Source: Zingiber officinale (Eukaryota > Streptophyta > Magnoliopsida > Zingiberales > Zingiberaceae). From it: a stretch of 64,000 nucleotides of DNA. The stretch covers positions 114,733,794 to 114,797,793 of the forward strand of contig NC_055991.1 in NCBI RefSeq assembly GCF_018446385.1, given 5' to 3'. Shown in pieces: positions 1 to 10,976 of this stretch (positions are counted from its first letter, which is position 1; the number at the start of each line of letters is the position of its first letter). Under the pieces are notes generated by a model, which saw nothing but the letters and a program-made list of their open reading frames with translations, had not been told where the DNA came from and made no database searches. Both the position numbers and the translations under genes were made by a program.

Positions 1-339
1 CCAAGTCAATATCCAACTTTTCAATTTCATCATGTGCACAATAAAACCTATGAATTGTCTTATTTGCACATTTAAGATCAAAATTGTTAAATTATAATTT
101 CTAACTTAAGCACATTAGTTAAATATTAAAATATTATAATTATTGCAAATGACAAATCAAGTACTACCAAAATATGGTGAGCGAGAAGGATTACTAGCTA
201 TTTGAGTGAAATAGTTGCAAATGATCAAGAAAAAATATTTTTGTTTTCCACTAGTGTTCAAATATAATTTATTTAGCATTGGTTGGTGGAATCTTTCAGA
301 ATGGTCTTCTTTTTTTTTTTTAAAAAAAAATGATAATCC

Positions 340-575
340 CAGTTAGTTTCATTAACTATCTCTGGGGTGACCGGTCCGGTCCCACGGAAGTTTCCCACCG
401 ACCACCGGGATAAATCGGGAAGCGCACGCGACGGTCAGCCTAGAAGTCCAGCATCTTTTGATTACGCCTCCCATTTGGAGGAAAAATTTCTACAAATACG
501 TCGTAGCTAAGATTCGAATCACGGGTGTCTGAGAAACAATCTGGATATCCTACCGCGACACCATAGCCCCGATGA
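340..575 (-). mobile_element. tRNA-derived SINE, copy 1
   Basis: Read on the minus strand, the 5' end resembles a tRNA: GGGGCTATGGTG as the A-box side and GTGATTCGAATC as the B-box side (pol III internal promoter). A body follows that is shared with a diverged copy at about 1236-1443 and with a head fragment at 48815-48921. The 3' end lies near 340, next to a homopolymer stretch. No target duplication was found. Assignment to one SINE family rests on my visual alignment of these copies. Confidence 0.65.
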
Positions 576-1235
576 CATTTTTTTTTTTTTAAGATTCTAC
601 TTAAGAATTGAAAATATCCAACTAGATATCATTCAATTTTCAATTTAATCGTAGTGATTAAAGATGATGTGTAGGTGCCTATATGTATGTAGACACAAAT
701 ACAGTTCAGAGTTGGCATTTAGATAGTTCAAAACTATTGATTTTTAAAAAAATTTATCATTAATCTTAACTTTCAAGATCATTACGATTGGTTTAGAATC
801 GTCAAATATGGTTCAATTCATAGTTCATGGTAGTTTAAGATGATTATTTATATATTTTTTTTAAAAAAATAAAAATTTATAAGATGTGAGCGTAATTAAG
901 TTATCTGTCTATCCACTTAAGATAATTAAAGTCAAGTACTATCTTAGTTCCTTCAATATTAAAATCATCTATTTCGTCATCTAAACATTATATTTATTTT
1001 ATTCTTTTTATAACTCTTATCCAATCATTAGTTTCATTGGACATATATATCATCTCTGTTTTTTTATACTAATAGTTTTTTATTTAATATTAATATTATT
1101 ATATTTTAATACGATGAGAGATATATTATATAAATTATATCTTTTAATTAATTTTGTATATTGATAATAGTCTTCTACGTATAATTTTATTATTGATAAA
1201 TTATATTCTTTAATAAATTTATTAATAAAAAAACA

Positions 1236-1443
1236 ATTAACTAAGTTAGGTAACATTAAATCTGGGATGATCGACTTTGTCTCATGAAAATTTTTCATCA
1301 GGATAAATCGAGAAGTACTCGAATGAGCGATTCAGAAATCCAGCATTCCTGGATTACGAGTCTTATTTAAAAAAATATCTTTAAATTATAAGTGCCTGAG
1401 TGATAATTAAATATCCTTCCAGTGCATCATATCCCATAGAGAC
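1236..1443 (-). mobile_element. tRNA-derived SINE, copy 2 (more diverged)
   Basis: It aligns along its length with the copy at 340-575. Shared blocks include GATAAATCG followed by GAAG, the segment around CAGCATtcct/CAGCATctttt followed by GATTACG, and the tRNA-like head with CATCATATCCCATAG. It is more decayed than copy 1: the B-box has lost its TTCGA core. Orientation is minus. Boundaries are approximate. Confidence 0.55.
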
Positions 1444-2105
1444 TAATAAATTTATTAATAATCAACTTGTTAATAAAGTTAGATGGGATCAATCAATTAA
1501 TGAGTTAAAGGTATAATAATTTTGTATTAAAAAAATTAAATTAGTTTATTTATGCATGATTGCATGAAGGCCTCTGCTACTCTTTTAGGTACAAATCTTT
1601 GTCTGATTTATGCATAAATTTAAAGTATTTTTTAAATAAAATCGACCATTTATACGTAGATCTACATTACAAGTGATATCAATTTATGTAATAGATGATA
1701 ATAAATAATAGTATTAGAAAATTTACTAATTCATTAGACTGTATCAATTTATATTAAAGATGGTACTAATCTGTGTTATAAAGTGTCAATTTATGTTATA
1801 AGTAATATCAAATATTAGTGTTATAGATTATACAACACTACCGACAACACAAATTAGTACATAATTATATCATTTAAACACAAATTAGTATAATATAAAA
1901 TTGATATCTATGAATTCTCAATTTTCTTTTCTAAAAAGGAGGATTTTTAAATTTGCATATGAATCACATTAAAATGGCACTCTCAAATCCATGCAAATTT
2001 TATCATTAATATAAGTTTGACAATGCTTTATAATAATTTACTAAAATAAGCTTGACAATGACACTAATTTGTGTTTAAATTTTATATATTATACAAATTA
2101 AAGTT

Positions 2106-2246
2106 TATATATTATATGTTTATCATTGAAAACATTTTTTTTTCAAGCAAATGATACCTAAATTTAGAAATTTTTTTATATATTATATGTTTATCATTGA
2201 AACATTTTTTTTTCAAGCAAATGATACCTAAATTTAGAAATTTTTA
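2106..2246. repeat. 71-bp tandem duplication
   Basis: Two adjacent, nearly identical units, 2106-2176 and 2177-2246, both begin TATATATTATATG and both end with AAATTTAGAAATTTTT. They differ mainly by one A in a run. The high identity implies a recent duplication. No function is apparent. Confidence 0.85.
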
Positions 2247-3877
2247 AAACGCCACACCTAGCTTTAAATTTATCAAAGAACATATTTATTTATTTTTATT
2301 TTATCCATTTTTCTAATCCCTACTGTGCTATATTAAAAAAACAAGGGGTTAAATTTCAAAGAATAATATCAATGTGATGTTACATTTTAAAAATAACATA
2401 ATGTGATGTTAATTTTTAAAATATAACACCATAATGGTGCAGTTTTTAGAGCCTATGTAACATTAAAGTGATACTGATTTTTTAAAAATCAGTATCATAA
2501 TAGTATTATTTTTTAAAAATTATGGCAGAAAGAGTAAAATGAATATCACTTTAGTGTTGAATTTTAAAATATAACATTTAAATATGAAGAGGCAATCACG
2601 ATCTTAACTGAGCGGAGTCAATTTTTATACGGAATAAGGGGCGCTATCCTCCATTTTCAATAGTGAAATCTCTTAATACTATTGATTGCACCTCCGACAA
2701 AAAGGGGCGACCGCCAATGCCGCGCCCCCTGCAGTCCTCAGGGCGTAGCATAAATGATTAGTGCATGATATCTATGACGTAATGGTCAAGAGTTGATTCT
2801 CTATAATTGAGGACTTCGAGTTTATCCCATCATGCGTCTGACATTTATGTATTTGTATGTACCTTCTTCAATATTCATGGGACTGATACTAAGAGATCAT
2901 TAATGGAGCGAAACTTGAGGACTCATGCAACATTAAAGTAGTATTCATTTTAAAAAATCCGTATAATAATAATGTTTTTTTTTAAATCAGTACTGGTGGT
3001 ATTTTTTGAAATTCAATAGGTAGGTGGAAAGAGTAAAATGGAAAACATTTAGGAAATTATAAAATTAGTCTTTTTAAGAATTATAACTTTAATTAATTAA
3101 GTGTTCCTGGATCAATTGACGATTTTTTTTTCTAAGAAAAACTTTCTCACCACCTTCCTACCTACCTACATAGTTAAAGTGAAACCAATCAACTACATAA
3201 CTAACAATATATTCATAGCATTATCATCCTTATTAAACCCCTCGATAGGGATTCCTCCTCAACGTGCAATTCCTTTATTCGATAAGCTAAATTATTTAAA
3301 AGTAGCATTTTTTTAAACATATTTTTACACTTTAATGTGAATCCTTATCACCATTACACGTAATTAAATAAACAAATAGATAAATAATTTTTTTTTTTAA
3401 AAAAAAACTAATCCTCGGATAGAGATTTTGTCGGGGTGAGACATCAACGGCCGGGATCCTCCCATGTTTCGCATTCCCATTGGATCAACGGTCTCCATCA
3501 GACGTTGCTCGCGATCTCCATTCCGCGCCACGTAGCACTAATCACCTACACGCATATTTCTAACGTCTCACGGGAGTTCCAAGTCCACTTTGACGTCACC
3601 CAATCATGCACCGACATTTTGATTGGAGTAATCATCGGGATCCACCTGTCCTCCATTAAATGCCAAGGTAATAATTATGAGTTTCGTGATGAGTTCGGTC
3701 GGGTGCATTTCGGCAGCTGGTGCGCTTTTTCTAGCGACACCTGGCGTTCACCACCAGCTTTGCCGGCTGGAGAAAGTCAAATTAAGAGAGATTTTTCATC
3801 TTGATCCTAAAATTTTAAGGTTTTACATTTCGCTCTTTTATAATTTAGAAAACGTTAAATTACGGCCTGAAACTTTC

Positions 3878-3909
3878 CCACGTAGCTTCTCGGATATAAG
3901 TATATAAAA
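3878..3909 (+). promoter_or_regulatory. Putative core promoter of the bZIP gene (ACGT element and TATA box)
   Basis: A TATA-like sequence, TATATAAAA at 3901-3909, follows a CCACGTAG motif at 3878-3885. A second copy of the same ACGT-core motif, GCCACGTAG, lies at 3527-3535. ACGT cores are the known binding sites of the gene's own protein class (group A bZIP), so autoregulation is possible. This would imply a 5' UTR of about 450 bp, perhaps spliced. Transcription start data are needed to confirm it. Confidence 0.35.
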
Positions 3910-4390
3910 AAACAAATTTTTAAAGGGATGGAAAGGTACTATGTATTTTTTATTTTGTATTTTATTACAAAATAAAAGGAGATAGAAAACTTTTCTCAGA
4001 TTTTAATAGTAAAATGGTGATTTTATAATTATAAGAATGAAGTGGCAATTTCGTAAACTTTGGGGGCGAAAGTGCAACTTCTTTGCGATAAATTAGGGAA
4101 GTCCACAGCGAGCTCTTCAACCGCGCACGTCCTAAGACGCAGGAAACGACGGCTCCTCTTCCGCCATGGACAAACTCTGATCGATCCAAACGAGATTTTT
4201 GCCTTCGGGATTCAATGTGAAAGGTTGAACTTTTTACTCCGAGCAGGTTTGTGCTTCTGTGCTTGGTTGTACTGGATTCGGTTTTTGCGTCTTGCTGATT
4301 CGAAGCTGATTCCTTTCTGAAGTGATTTGGGGGAAACGAGATCGATTTGGTTTCGAAATTGAGGCGGATTTGATCTCGCTCTCGCGAAGA

Positions 4391-7300
4391 ATGAACTTTA
4401 ACAAGCATGCTATTATGGGGGGAGCAGCAGCAGGGGGAGATGGGTTGGGAGCAGAGGCGAACGGCGGCAGCCGGAGCATTGGACTGGCGCGGCAGTCGTC
4501 CGTCTACTCGCTGACGTTTGACGAGTTCCAGAGTTCTCTGGGGGGAGTTGGGAAGGACTTCGGATCCATGAACATGGACGAGCTCATCAAGAACATCTGG
4601 ACCGCGGAGGAGAGCCAGACCTTGGCGAGCGCCGTTGGATCTCGCATCGAAGAAGCTTGCCTCCAGAAGCAGGGATCCTTCACCTTTCCCCGAACTCTAA
4701 GCCAAAAGAGTGTGGAGGAGGTCTGGAGGGACCTTGTCTATCCGGTCCAGGCCCCCCCGGCTACTGCCGGTGCCTCGTACCAGCACCAGCACCAGCACCA
4801 GCAACAGACACTGGGCGAGATTACCCTAGAGGAGTTCTTAGTCAGAGCTGGTGTAGTCAGAGAGGAACCAGCTACATCCAGATCGATTGCTGATGCTGGC
4901 GATAGCAGTGGCCATAACAGATCTATCAGGAATGCGCTCTTCGGTGATCTACAAGTTGCAAACAATGCATCCGGTGTTTCGCTAGGGTTTCTCCCACAAG
5001 ATCGAAGCAGTAGAGATGCGGTTGTTAGCAACCCGACTTCTAATAGTGCTGCAGCTGCTTTGGCGATGATGGTCGCCAATGACGGAATTCCATTGGCAGC
5101 GCCACGGGGTGATGTTAATTTAGCTAGTCCCCGGGGAATTCGAGGGGCAGGCCTCATGGGGTTTGGAGAAGTTGGGTTGAACAATGGCTTGATGTCTGGA
5201 GCTGTTGGTTTGGGTGCAAGAGCAGGTATCGTTACCGCTGCATCTCCAGTGAACCATCTACCTTCAGATTCACTTCCCAAGAGTGGTGGAGATCAATCTG
5301 CTATCTTATCAGTTCCATACGTTTTCAGTGGAGGTCTGAGAGGAAGGAAGTCCGGTGCTGGGGAGAAGGTGTATGAGAGGAGGCAGAGGAGGATGATCAA
5401 GAACAGGGAGTCAGCTGCTAGATCACGTGCCAGGAAGCAGGTCGGCTTTCTTTTGCACTTGTTGAGCTTGATATTATGCAAACATTGCTATATGGCAGCT
5501 AGGCGACAGCATGGTATTTCTCTCTAGAAAATTTCACAGTGCCTTAGGCTATTCATTGACTGGTGGAATTATAACCGCCATTGATTGAAACTGAGTTTTG
5601 ATTTACTTAAAGTATACTCAATAGTTATCACATATATTGCTTGCCTTTCTTTTGTAGCAACAGGATTACGTAGTTTATTCTTTCTGTTAATCATATTCTT
5701 GAACGTCTTGTGGTATAAACTCTTTGCAGACCTTTTTTTAAAGTTGTGGCTGATTCAAAATCTAAACTCTTTGTAGGCCTTTTTGGGTGCTAAATAAATT
5801 GACCATGTTTTCCTTAATTCCTTTGATAGATGTACTTTTACATGTTCTTGATACTTGATTGGATGAACCTTTTCTGCAAGGCACAATTTTACTTCAGTTT
5901 AAGAGTTCTCTTCTATGAAGAATGGTCACCAGTTTTCACAATTCTATTTAGTTACGAGGTTACAAAACAAACAGTGTGCTGACATAATAAATGTTGTAGG
6001 GCTAAATATGCCTCACAGTATAGAGTAACTACATTATTTGCATTTTCCATATAGGGAGATGAGTTATAATAATAGTCTTCAAAGAAGAAGATGATAAGTT
6101 AGTGTCAACCAGCCACCTAGGAAATTCTGATTTATGATTTTACTGGGATTCTTCAACTAAAGTGCCACAGAAGATCTATCTAACTGATAGACTCTAACCT
6201 GAGTGGACAATTTATATAAACCTGTCACTTCATATAGATGTTTAAATATTTGGCTGATTGGGCATCATTATATGAAATTTTAGTACTAAAATGAATAATT
6301 GATCAAACAGAAGAAAACCCACAGGAAAATGTTTGACAAAAGCAAAATCAGTTACACTTTAATGACACGATAATAACCTCTTATCTTTTTAAAACTTGAA
6401 TAATTTTGTTTCAGGATAAGTCATCAAGCTAGGCAGACTCAAATAGACATCATGCTCTTCAATACTATGATTGGCTAGCTGATTGATAGAGTTTTATGCC
6501 TTTGCTTTATTTCTTTTGTTAATGGAAAACAACAAAGTGGTTTTTGGGCCACTGTTTCTGTAATCGACAACTTGTGATTTATAGGTTGAGATTTGGTCTT
6601 TTTTATCACATATATTGACATGATATTCCATCAGGCATATACCATGGAGTTGGAACTAGAAGTGGCAAACCTAAAAGAAGTAAACCAAGAATTGCAGAAG
6701 AAACAGGTAAAACTCTCACAAGAATCAATCTTCTGACAAATACATGATGAGAGAATTGAATAATCCTTCATTTCATATTCATATGAATTATGAATATCAG
6801 ACTACTGAGTATCCTAAGTTCTTATTGTTTTCTTATTTCAATTACAATAAGCCCATAACAATAATGGCAATACTGATATCGGATGTCAGATCTCATTTCA
6901 AAATTGATTAGATCTATAAGAATACGTTTTTGTTAAGTGTTGTTACTGTCTTTCATTTTTTAACCTTAATATTCCACTTTTGGGGGGAACATAGAAGTAT
7001 GAACAAATATCACCCAATTATTAAACAAGTTATTTATGCTTCTTCTGTCTTTTTTTCCCCTAGCCGTGGTTTATATGTAATATATGCAGTTTGTGTGATA
7101 ACTATTTGTCACTTGGATCAGGCTATAATTGAAAAATGCATTAGCAATTTAATGTAGATCATAAATCTTGAGACTAAGCATTTTTTACTTCATGAGTTTA
7201 AATTTCTAAACAAAATATTTTCTCTTCACGCTAGCAATTTTGTAGCTAAATATCCTTTTCTAAACAATTTTTTTCACAAATTTTCAGGCAGAAAAAATGG

Positions 7301-8149
7301 AGATGCAGCAAAAACAGGTGAACCACATGACCAAGGACATCAATTTATCTAATATTTTTTTTAATCCTTCATCAATTCTTTAATTTTCGTGTTTATCCTA
7401 CCACATTCATTCATCTTCATTTAAACTCTCAGTTTTCTTTTCTTCTATATTCTATAACTTGAAAGGGAAAGTTAGGAAAATATATTCTTGGGAATCTACC
7501 AGAATTGAAATGCTAGGGTGTAGCTTGATCTTCTTTTTGAATAAGCAATTGGGTTCTTCATGCCATGTTTTCTCAAATTTTAGCACGGTATTTAGATGTT
7601 CAACAAGTGGATAGCAGATTTGTTCTAGTCATTTTAACTCTGGCTCAGTTGTCTAATATGACACAATCTTAAGGTGTTAGTTCCATTTGTCTTACATGAA
7701 GTTCAATGTTTAAAGCTCAGCAGCTGTCAATTTACTGCGAAAGCGATGAATCAGTAAACACTTTCCCTCACATGAACTGGGCTAACCCAACCCACGACAC
7801 ATGGATGCCTCCAGATACATTATTGTACATTACTACATTATTATACATTACTCACATTAGTAAGATTTTAATGTAGGACCTCAAACTTTAAGGAATGAAC
7901 CAATCTATAGATTTGATGCATAACAACTACAAAAATGCTACTTGCTAAATGACACTACCTTCAATTACTTTGTTGGTAGATTACTTGTTAAGAGAAGCAT
8001 TACCTCCTCAGCATTTTCATGCATACAAAGTCATACTTATGTGCGTACCTAACCTGTTCTACCTGATATTACAGATCCTGCAAATGATTAATGAGCAGCG
8101 AGGACCGAAGAAGCCATGCCTGCGAAGAACACAAACAGGCCCTTGGTAA
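4391..8149 (+). CDS. ABF/AREB/TRAB1-type bZIP transcription factor (group A), 4 coding exons
   Basis: Predicted exons are 4391-5440, 6635-6706, 7288-7317 and 8075-8149. All introns are GT-AG in phase 0 and the protein is 408 aa. The start was chosen at MNFNKHAIM, the usual N-terminus of the family; an upstream in-frame ATG at 4322 would add 23 atypical residues. Conserved group A blocks appear in order: C1 (RQSSVYSLTFDEFQ, then MNMDELIKNIWTAEE), C2 (GSFTFPRTLSQKSVEEVW), C3 (TLGEITLEEFLVRAGVV), then the basic region RRQRRMIKNRESAARSRARK. The leucine zipper spans exons 1-2, and the C-terminal C4 block is RGPKKPCLRRTQTGPW. C1-C4 contain RxxS/T sites that SnRK2 kinases phosphorylate in known members. 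Such proteins bind ABRE (ACGTGGC) sites in the nucleus and mediate abscisic acid and drought responses. A QH-rich run near residues 133-142 is a simple expansion. The subgroup (ABF2, ABF3 or TRAB1) cannot be fixed by eye. Confidence 0.95.
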
Positions 8150-9305
8150 AGTTTTGAATGGACAGTGATAACATGATATATCAAAGTTAGCTTCTACAAA
8201 GGCCCTGCCTCTATTGTAAATCAAAGAATTATATTGCTATTTTCTAGAGGTTCCAAATTCTCTTGTTCTGAGCATCTTACTTTTGAGTGTTTTAATTGAC
8301 TTAGCTTTAGGAAACTGTATCAAACCTCTATTGTATAGATTTCATTCTTGCAGATTGCAGACTTTTTTACCACTAAATCTAGCAACTGTTAACGTTTTTA
8401 ACATATATAATGCGTTAATCTGATAATATTTATGTTCATTGAGATGCAAATTTACTAGGTTTATTGTAACATTAAAAGGTTCATGGTGAGTTTAGCAATA
8501 TGCCCTGGTATTGAATAATTAATAATATTAGTTTTAATTTAGATTTTTTTTTACCAAGTATCTAGATTAGGATAGATGGTTTGGCGTTATATTTGATCCA
8601 TCAAGTGAATTTAAGAAGCACAGTGACTTCTGATGTGGTGTCTAGGTTTATCAATAGTTTAATCCTTCGTAGATATGTCTGTGTGGAAATTGAATCTTGA
8701 CCGTTTAGAAAATGCACTCGGCCTCCTACTATTACACCAAGCCCAAAGGGCAGAATTTTCTTCTTCCAAGTCTCGCCTTGGAAGCTTAATTCAATAGCCG
8801 GAAACCTCCAAGCAAGCCATTAATTAGGCAGCTTCCATGGTTTTATGTTGCACCTTAAATCGTGCAACACACGGCAAGCAACCAAGCCTTGGGGGATCAA
8901 ATTTATGTATTTTGCACCAAAAGTCCATACATTATTTAATTTGCACTCTCAAAAACATTTAAAATATCAAAGGAATATGCTTGTGAAAAAAATAAATAGA
9001 ATAAGTGCCTTGGGAATTTTAAATATTTATAATTAACTCTTTTGAATAAGCCGATTTCATAAATCAATTTACTGTTTATTTGGAAATCGATTTGTTTTAC
9101 TAAAGACATGTATTTGTTCACAATTTCCATTGTTGATTGTTTTTTTTTAATTTTCACTAAGATAGGGGGCTTTGAGTTATTTTACTCCAATTCAATTGAT
9201 AATTAATCGAATAAATAAAAATACCTTTTACATTGGAGAATATGCTCCGAGAGCATCATGACGTGGGCCAACCTAACCACCTCACCTTCGCTAAACCACA
9301 TGGCC
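8150..9305. other. bZIP 3' UTR and intergenic spacer
   Basis: The first 200-300 bp after the bZIP stop are probably its 3' UTR. The rest is AT-rich and shows no gene, RNA or recognisable repeat. The last 70 bp before the Pack-MULE are more GC-rich and were presumably continuous with the DUF1685 promoter before the insertion. Confidence 0.5.
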
Positions 9306-9314
9306 CACTGTGAG

Positions 9315-9586
9315 GAGTCCAGATCCTCTGCGCCCGCCTCCCGTGCGCCCTCTGCGCCCGTCGCTACGCGACAAAAAATCCACGCGCTAAGCACGTGCGT
9401 TTCTCCGCTCCAATAATAAAACTCAACTCCAACGCACATATATCGCTTCCTGCTGATCGGTCTGTTGACCGATCAGCAAGAATGCTGATCGGTCAGAAGA
9501 CCGATCAGCAGGAATGCTGATCGGTCTGACCGATCAGCAGGAATGCTGATCGGTCTTGCTGACCGATCAGCATTCCAGCAGGATTT
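9315..9586 (+). repeat. Left terminal inverted repeat of the Pack-MULE
   Basis: It is the inverted counterpart of 10343-10585. The outer half holds a G-box, CACGTG, at 9392-9397. The inner half (about 9448-9576) is a run of TGCTGATCGGTC blocks alternating with their reverse complement GACCGATCAGCA, so it can fold into several hairpins. It has one more hairpin unit than the right arm, which accounts for most of the length difference of 272 versus 243 bp. Confidence 0.9.
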
Positions 9587-9614
9587 TCATACGCAACTTA
9601 CAATGTTATCTTTC

Positions 9615-10316
9615 TCACTGCAAGACTAGGCAACCTTCTGCAAGGTTACAAGTAGCTCGATCGATAGGGGCTAATGACTGAAATGAGGTTTCCTTTTTCT
9701 CTTCCAGCTTGATCTTTTCCTTCGTAGACTCCTCTAGTCCAAGGGCCCCAAAGATGTAGTCTTCCACTTCTTTGAACCTTGCCTCCGAAAGAGAGACCTC
9801 AGCTAATAGCCTCCAAGCATATTGCTCTGTTGCCTCTTCGAAGTCTTTCTTGCGCTTCAGCACCATATGCCCACTGATCTCCCACACAGCAGGGTTCACT
9901 TGAGTCTCTAGGATCTCCTCACTCACTTCGCCCAAGGCTTGTTTTTCGGCATAACACTGCCAGAATGATACGATAAATAATACCTCTTTATTGACTGATA
10001 AATCTAAGAGCTATATTTTGAATATGACTAGTAAGTTCATGTGATCAATAGAAGTTTACCTGGGGAAAGAGAAAGATCCTCCAGCCTGAATCAGAAATAA
10101 GAACATTAAATGGGATATTGTTCTCTTGAAGACACTTGCAAGACTTGGAAACTACATCAGATAAGTCTTTCAAACTAGTTCCTCCCTCGTAAACAAGGCC
10201 CCTCACTGGATAGTTCAGCAATAGTGAGATCTTCACTCCACCATGGCACAGCAGACCTTTAGCAATTGGAACTCTTTGAGTAGGAGCTCTCTCCACAGGA
10301 AAAGGCATGGACAAAA
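9615..10316 (-). pseudogene. Captured 3' part of a GDP-L-galactose phosphorylase (VTC2/VTC5-type) gene
   Basis: On the minus strand an exon at about 10316-10060 encodes PFPVERAPTQRVPIAKGLL, GVKISLLLNYPVRGLVYEGG and LQENNIPFNVLISDSG. It ends in a GT donor. After a 103-bp intron (10059-9957) the last exon, 9956-9615, encodes CYAEKQALGEVSEE, NPAVWEISGHMVLKRKKD and LLAEVSLSEARFKEV, and ends ...CLVLQ then a stop. This matches the C-terminal part of plant GDP-L-galactose phosphorylase, the committed enzyme of ascorbate synthesis. The N-terminal half, including the HIT-type catalytic motif, is absent. Retention of the intron shows capture at the DNA level, not through mRNA. The exons have no internal stops, so capture is recent or the reading frame is under constraint. 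It could be transcribed from either terminal repeat; I see no evidence that it makes a working enzyme. Confidence 0.9.
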
Positions 10317-10342
10317 AAGAAAAAAAAAAAAGTTAATAAAGC

Positions 10343-10585
10343 AAATCCTGCTGGAATGCTGATCGGTCAGCAAGACCGATCAGCATTCCTTCTGATCGGT
10401 CTGCTGACCGATCAGAATTCTTGCTGATCGGTCAATAGACCGATCAGCAGGAAACGATATGTGTGCGTTGGAGTTGGGTTTTATTACTGGAGCGGAGAAA
10501 CGCACGTGCTTAGCGCGTGAGTTTTTTGTCGCGTAGCGACAGGCGCAGAGGGCGCACGGGAGGCGGGCGCAGAGGATCTGGACTC
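10343..10585 (-). repeat. Right terminal inverted repeat of the Pack-MULE
   Basis: Its reverse complement matches 9315-9586 with few substitutions and one missing hairpin unit. It carries a G-box, CACGTG, at 10503-10508, about 470 bp upstream of the DUF1685 start codon. The inner half has the same alternating GATCGGTC/GACCGATC hairpin blocks as the left arm. Confidence 0.9.
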
Positions 10586-10810
10586 CACTGTGAGGCGTGC
10601 GGGTCCCGCACGACATAACTTGCCCAACCAATTAAGATGCAGGTAGATATTCTGTGTCAACGAGACGCGTAAAAGGAACCAAATTCCAGCTTGTGTTATT
10701 TCTATTATACTTGACGGGGACATGACCACCAAGTGGTGGGCCTGCACGGGCCAGCCAATAAGAACAGTGGGTCTTGGTTGAGTAATTGAAGACAACGCGA
10801 TGCTGTTTTA

Positions 10811-10829
10811 CCACGTCGATAATATAAAA
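10811..10829 (+). promoter_or_regulatory. Putative core promoter of the DUF1685 gene
   Basis: A TATA-like TATAAAA at 10823-10829 is preceded by an ACGT-core motif, CCACGTC, at 10811-10817. It lies about 150 bp upstream of the chosen ATG, a usual distance for a plant 5' UTR. The assignment is by motif and position only. Confidence 0.4.
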
Positions 10830-10976
10830 TGGAAGTCGCCCGACCTCTTCTCATCTGTAAACGCAGCCACCACCGCCGCCGCCGCCAGCGCACATCTCCG
10901 ACCTTCTCCCTCGCGGGGGGAAGAGAGAGAGGAGGAGGCGGCGGATCCGACGCCGATCTTTGGCGATCTTTCCCCC

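Larger units (their letters stand above)
1..3870. other. AT-rich intergenic region upstream of the bZIP gene
   Basis: I see no convincing gene here. Short open frames at 1080-1298, 3101-3316 and 3436-3804 lack family resemblance and look like chance. The region is AT-rich with several homopolymer runs. It holds two old tRNA-derived SINE copies (listed separately) and a 71-bp direct duplication near 2106-2246. From about 3430 the base composition rises, which may mark the distal promoter of the bZIP gene. Confidence 0.6.
9315..10585. mobile_element. Pack-MULE (Mutator-like, non-autonomous) carrying a VTC2 gene fragment
   Basis: The element is 1271 bp and is flanked by a perfect 9-bp direct repeat, CACTGTGAG, at 9306-9314 and 10586-10594. 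Nine bp is the diagnostic target duplication of Mutator-like elements. Long terminal inverted repeats (9315-9586 and 10343-10585) start GAGTCCAGATCCTCTGCGCC and are nearly identical. The interior holds two exons and one intron of GDP-L-galactose phosphorylase on the minus strand and no transposase, which makes it a Pack-MULE. It lies between the bZIP gene and the DUF1685 gene, 391 bp upstream of the latter's ATG. The high TIR identity suggests a fairly recent insertion. Confidence 0.92.

Noticed and set aside
2700-2935. Possible further tRNA-derived SINE (TAATGGTCAAGAG ... GACTTCGAGTTTATCC)
   Set aside because: The box-like motifs are too degenerate, no second copy was seen in the window, and no target duplication was found.
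3436-3804. 122-codon open frame in GC-neutral DNA upstream of the bZIP gene
   Set aside because: No recognisable motif, no family resemblance, and a competing frame overlaps it. Position and ACGT motifs fit a promoter better.
9448-9576. Regularly spaced palindromic repeats resembling a CRISPR array
   Set aside because: The genome is eukaryotic, the spacers are not unique sequences of constant length, and the block is mirrored in both terminal repeats of a MULE.
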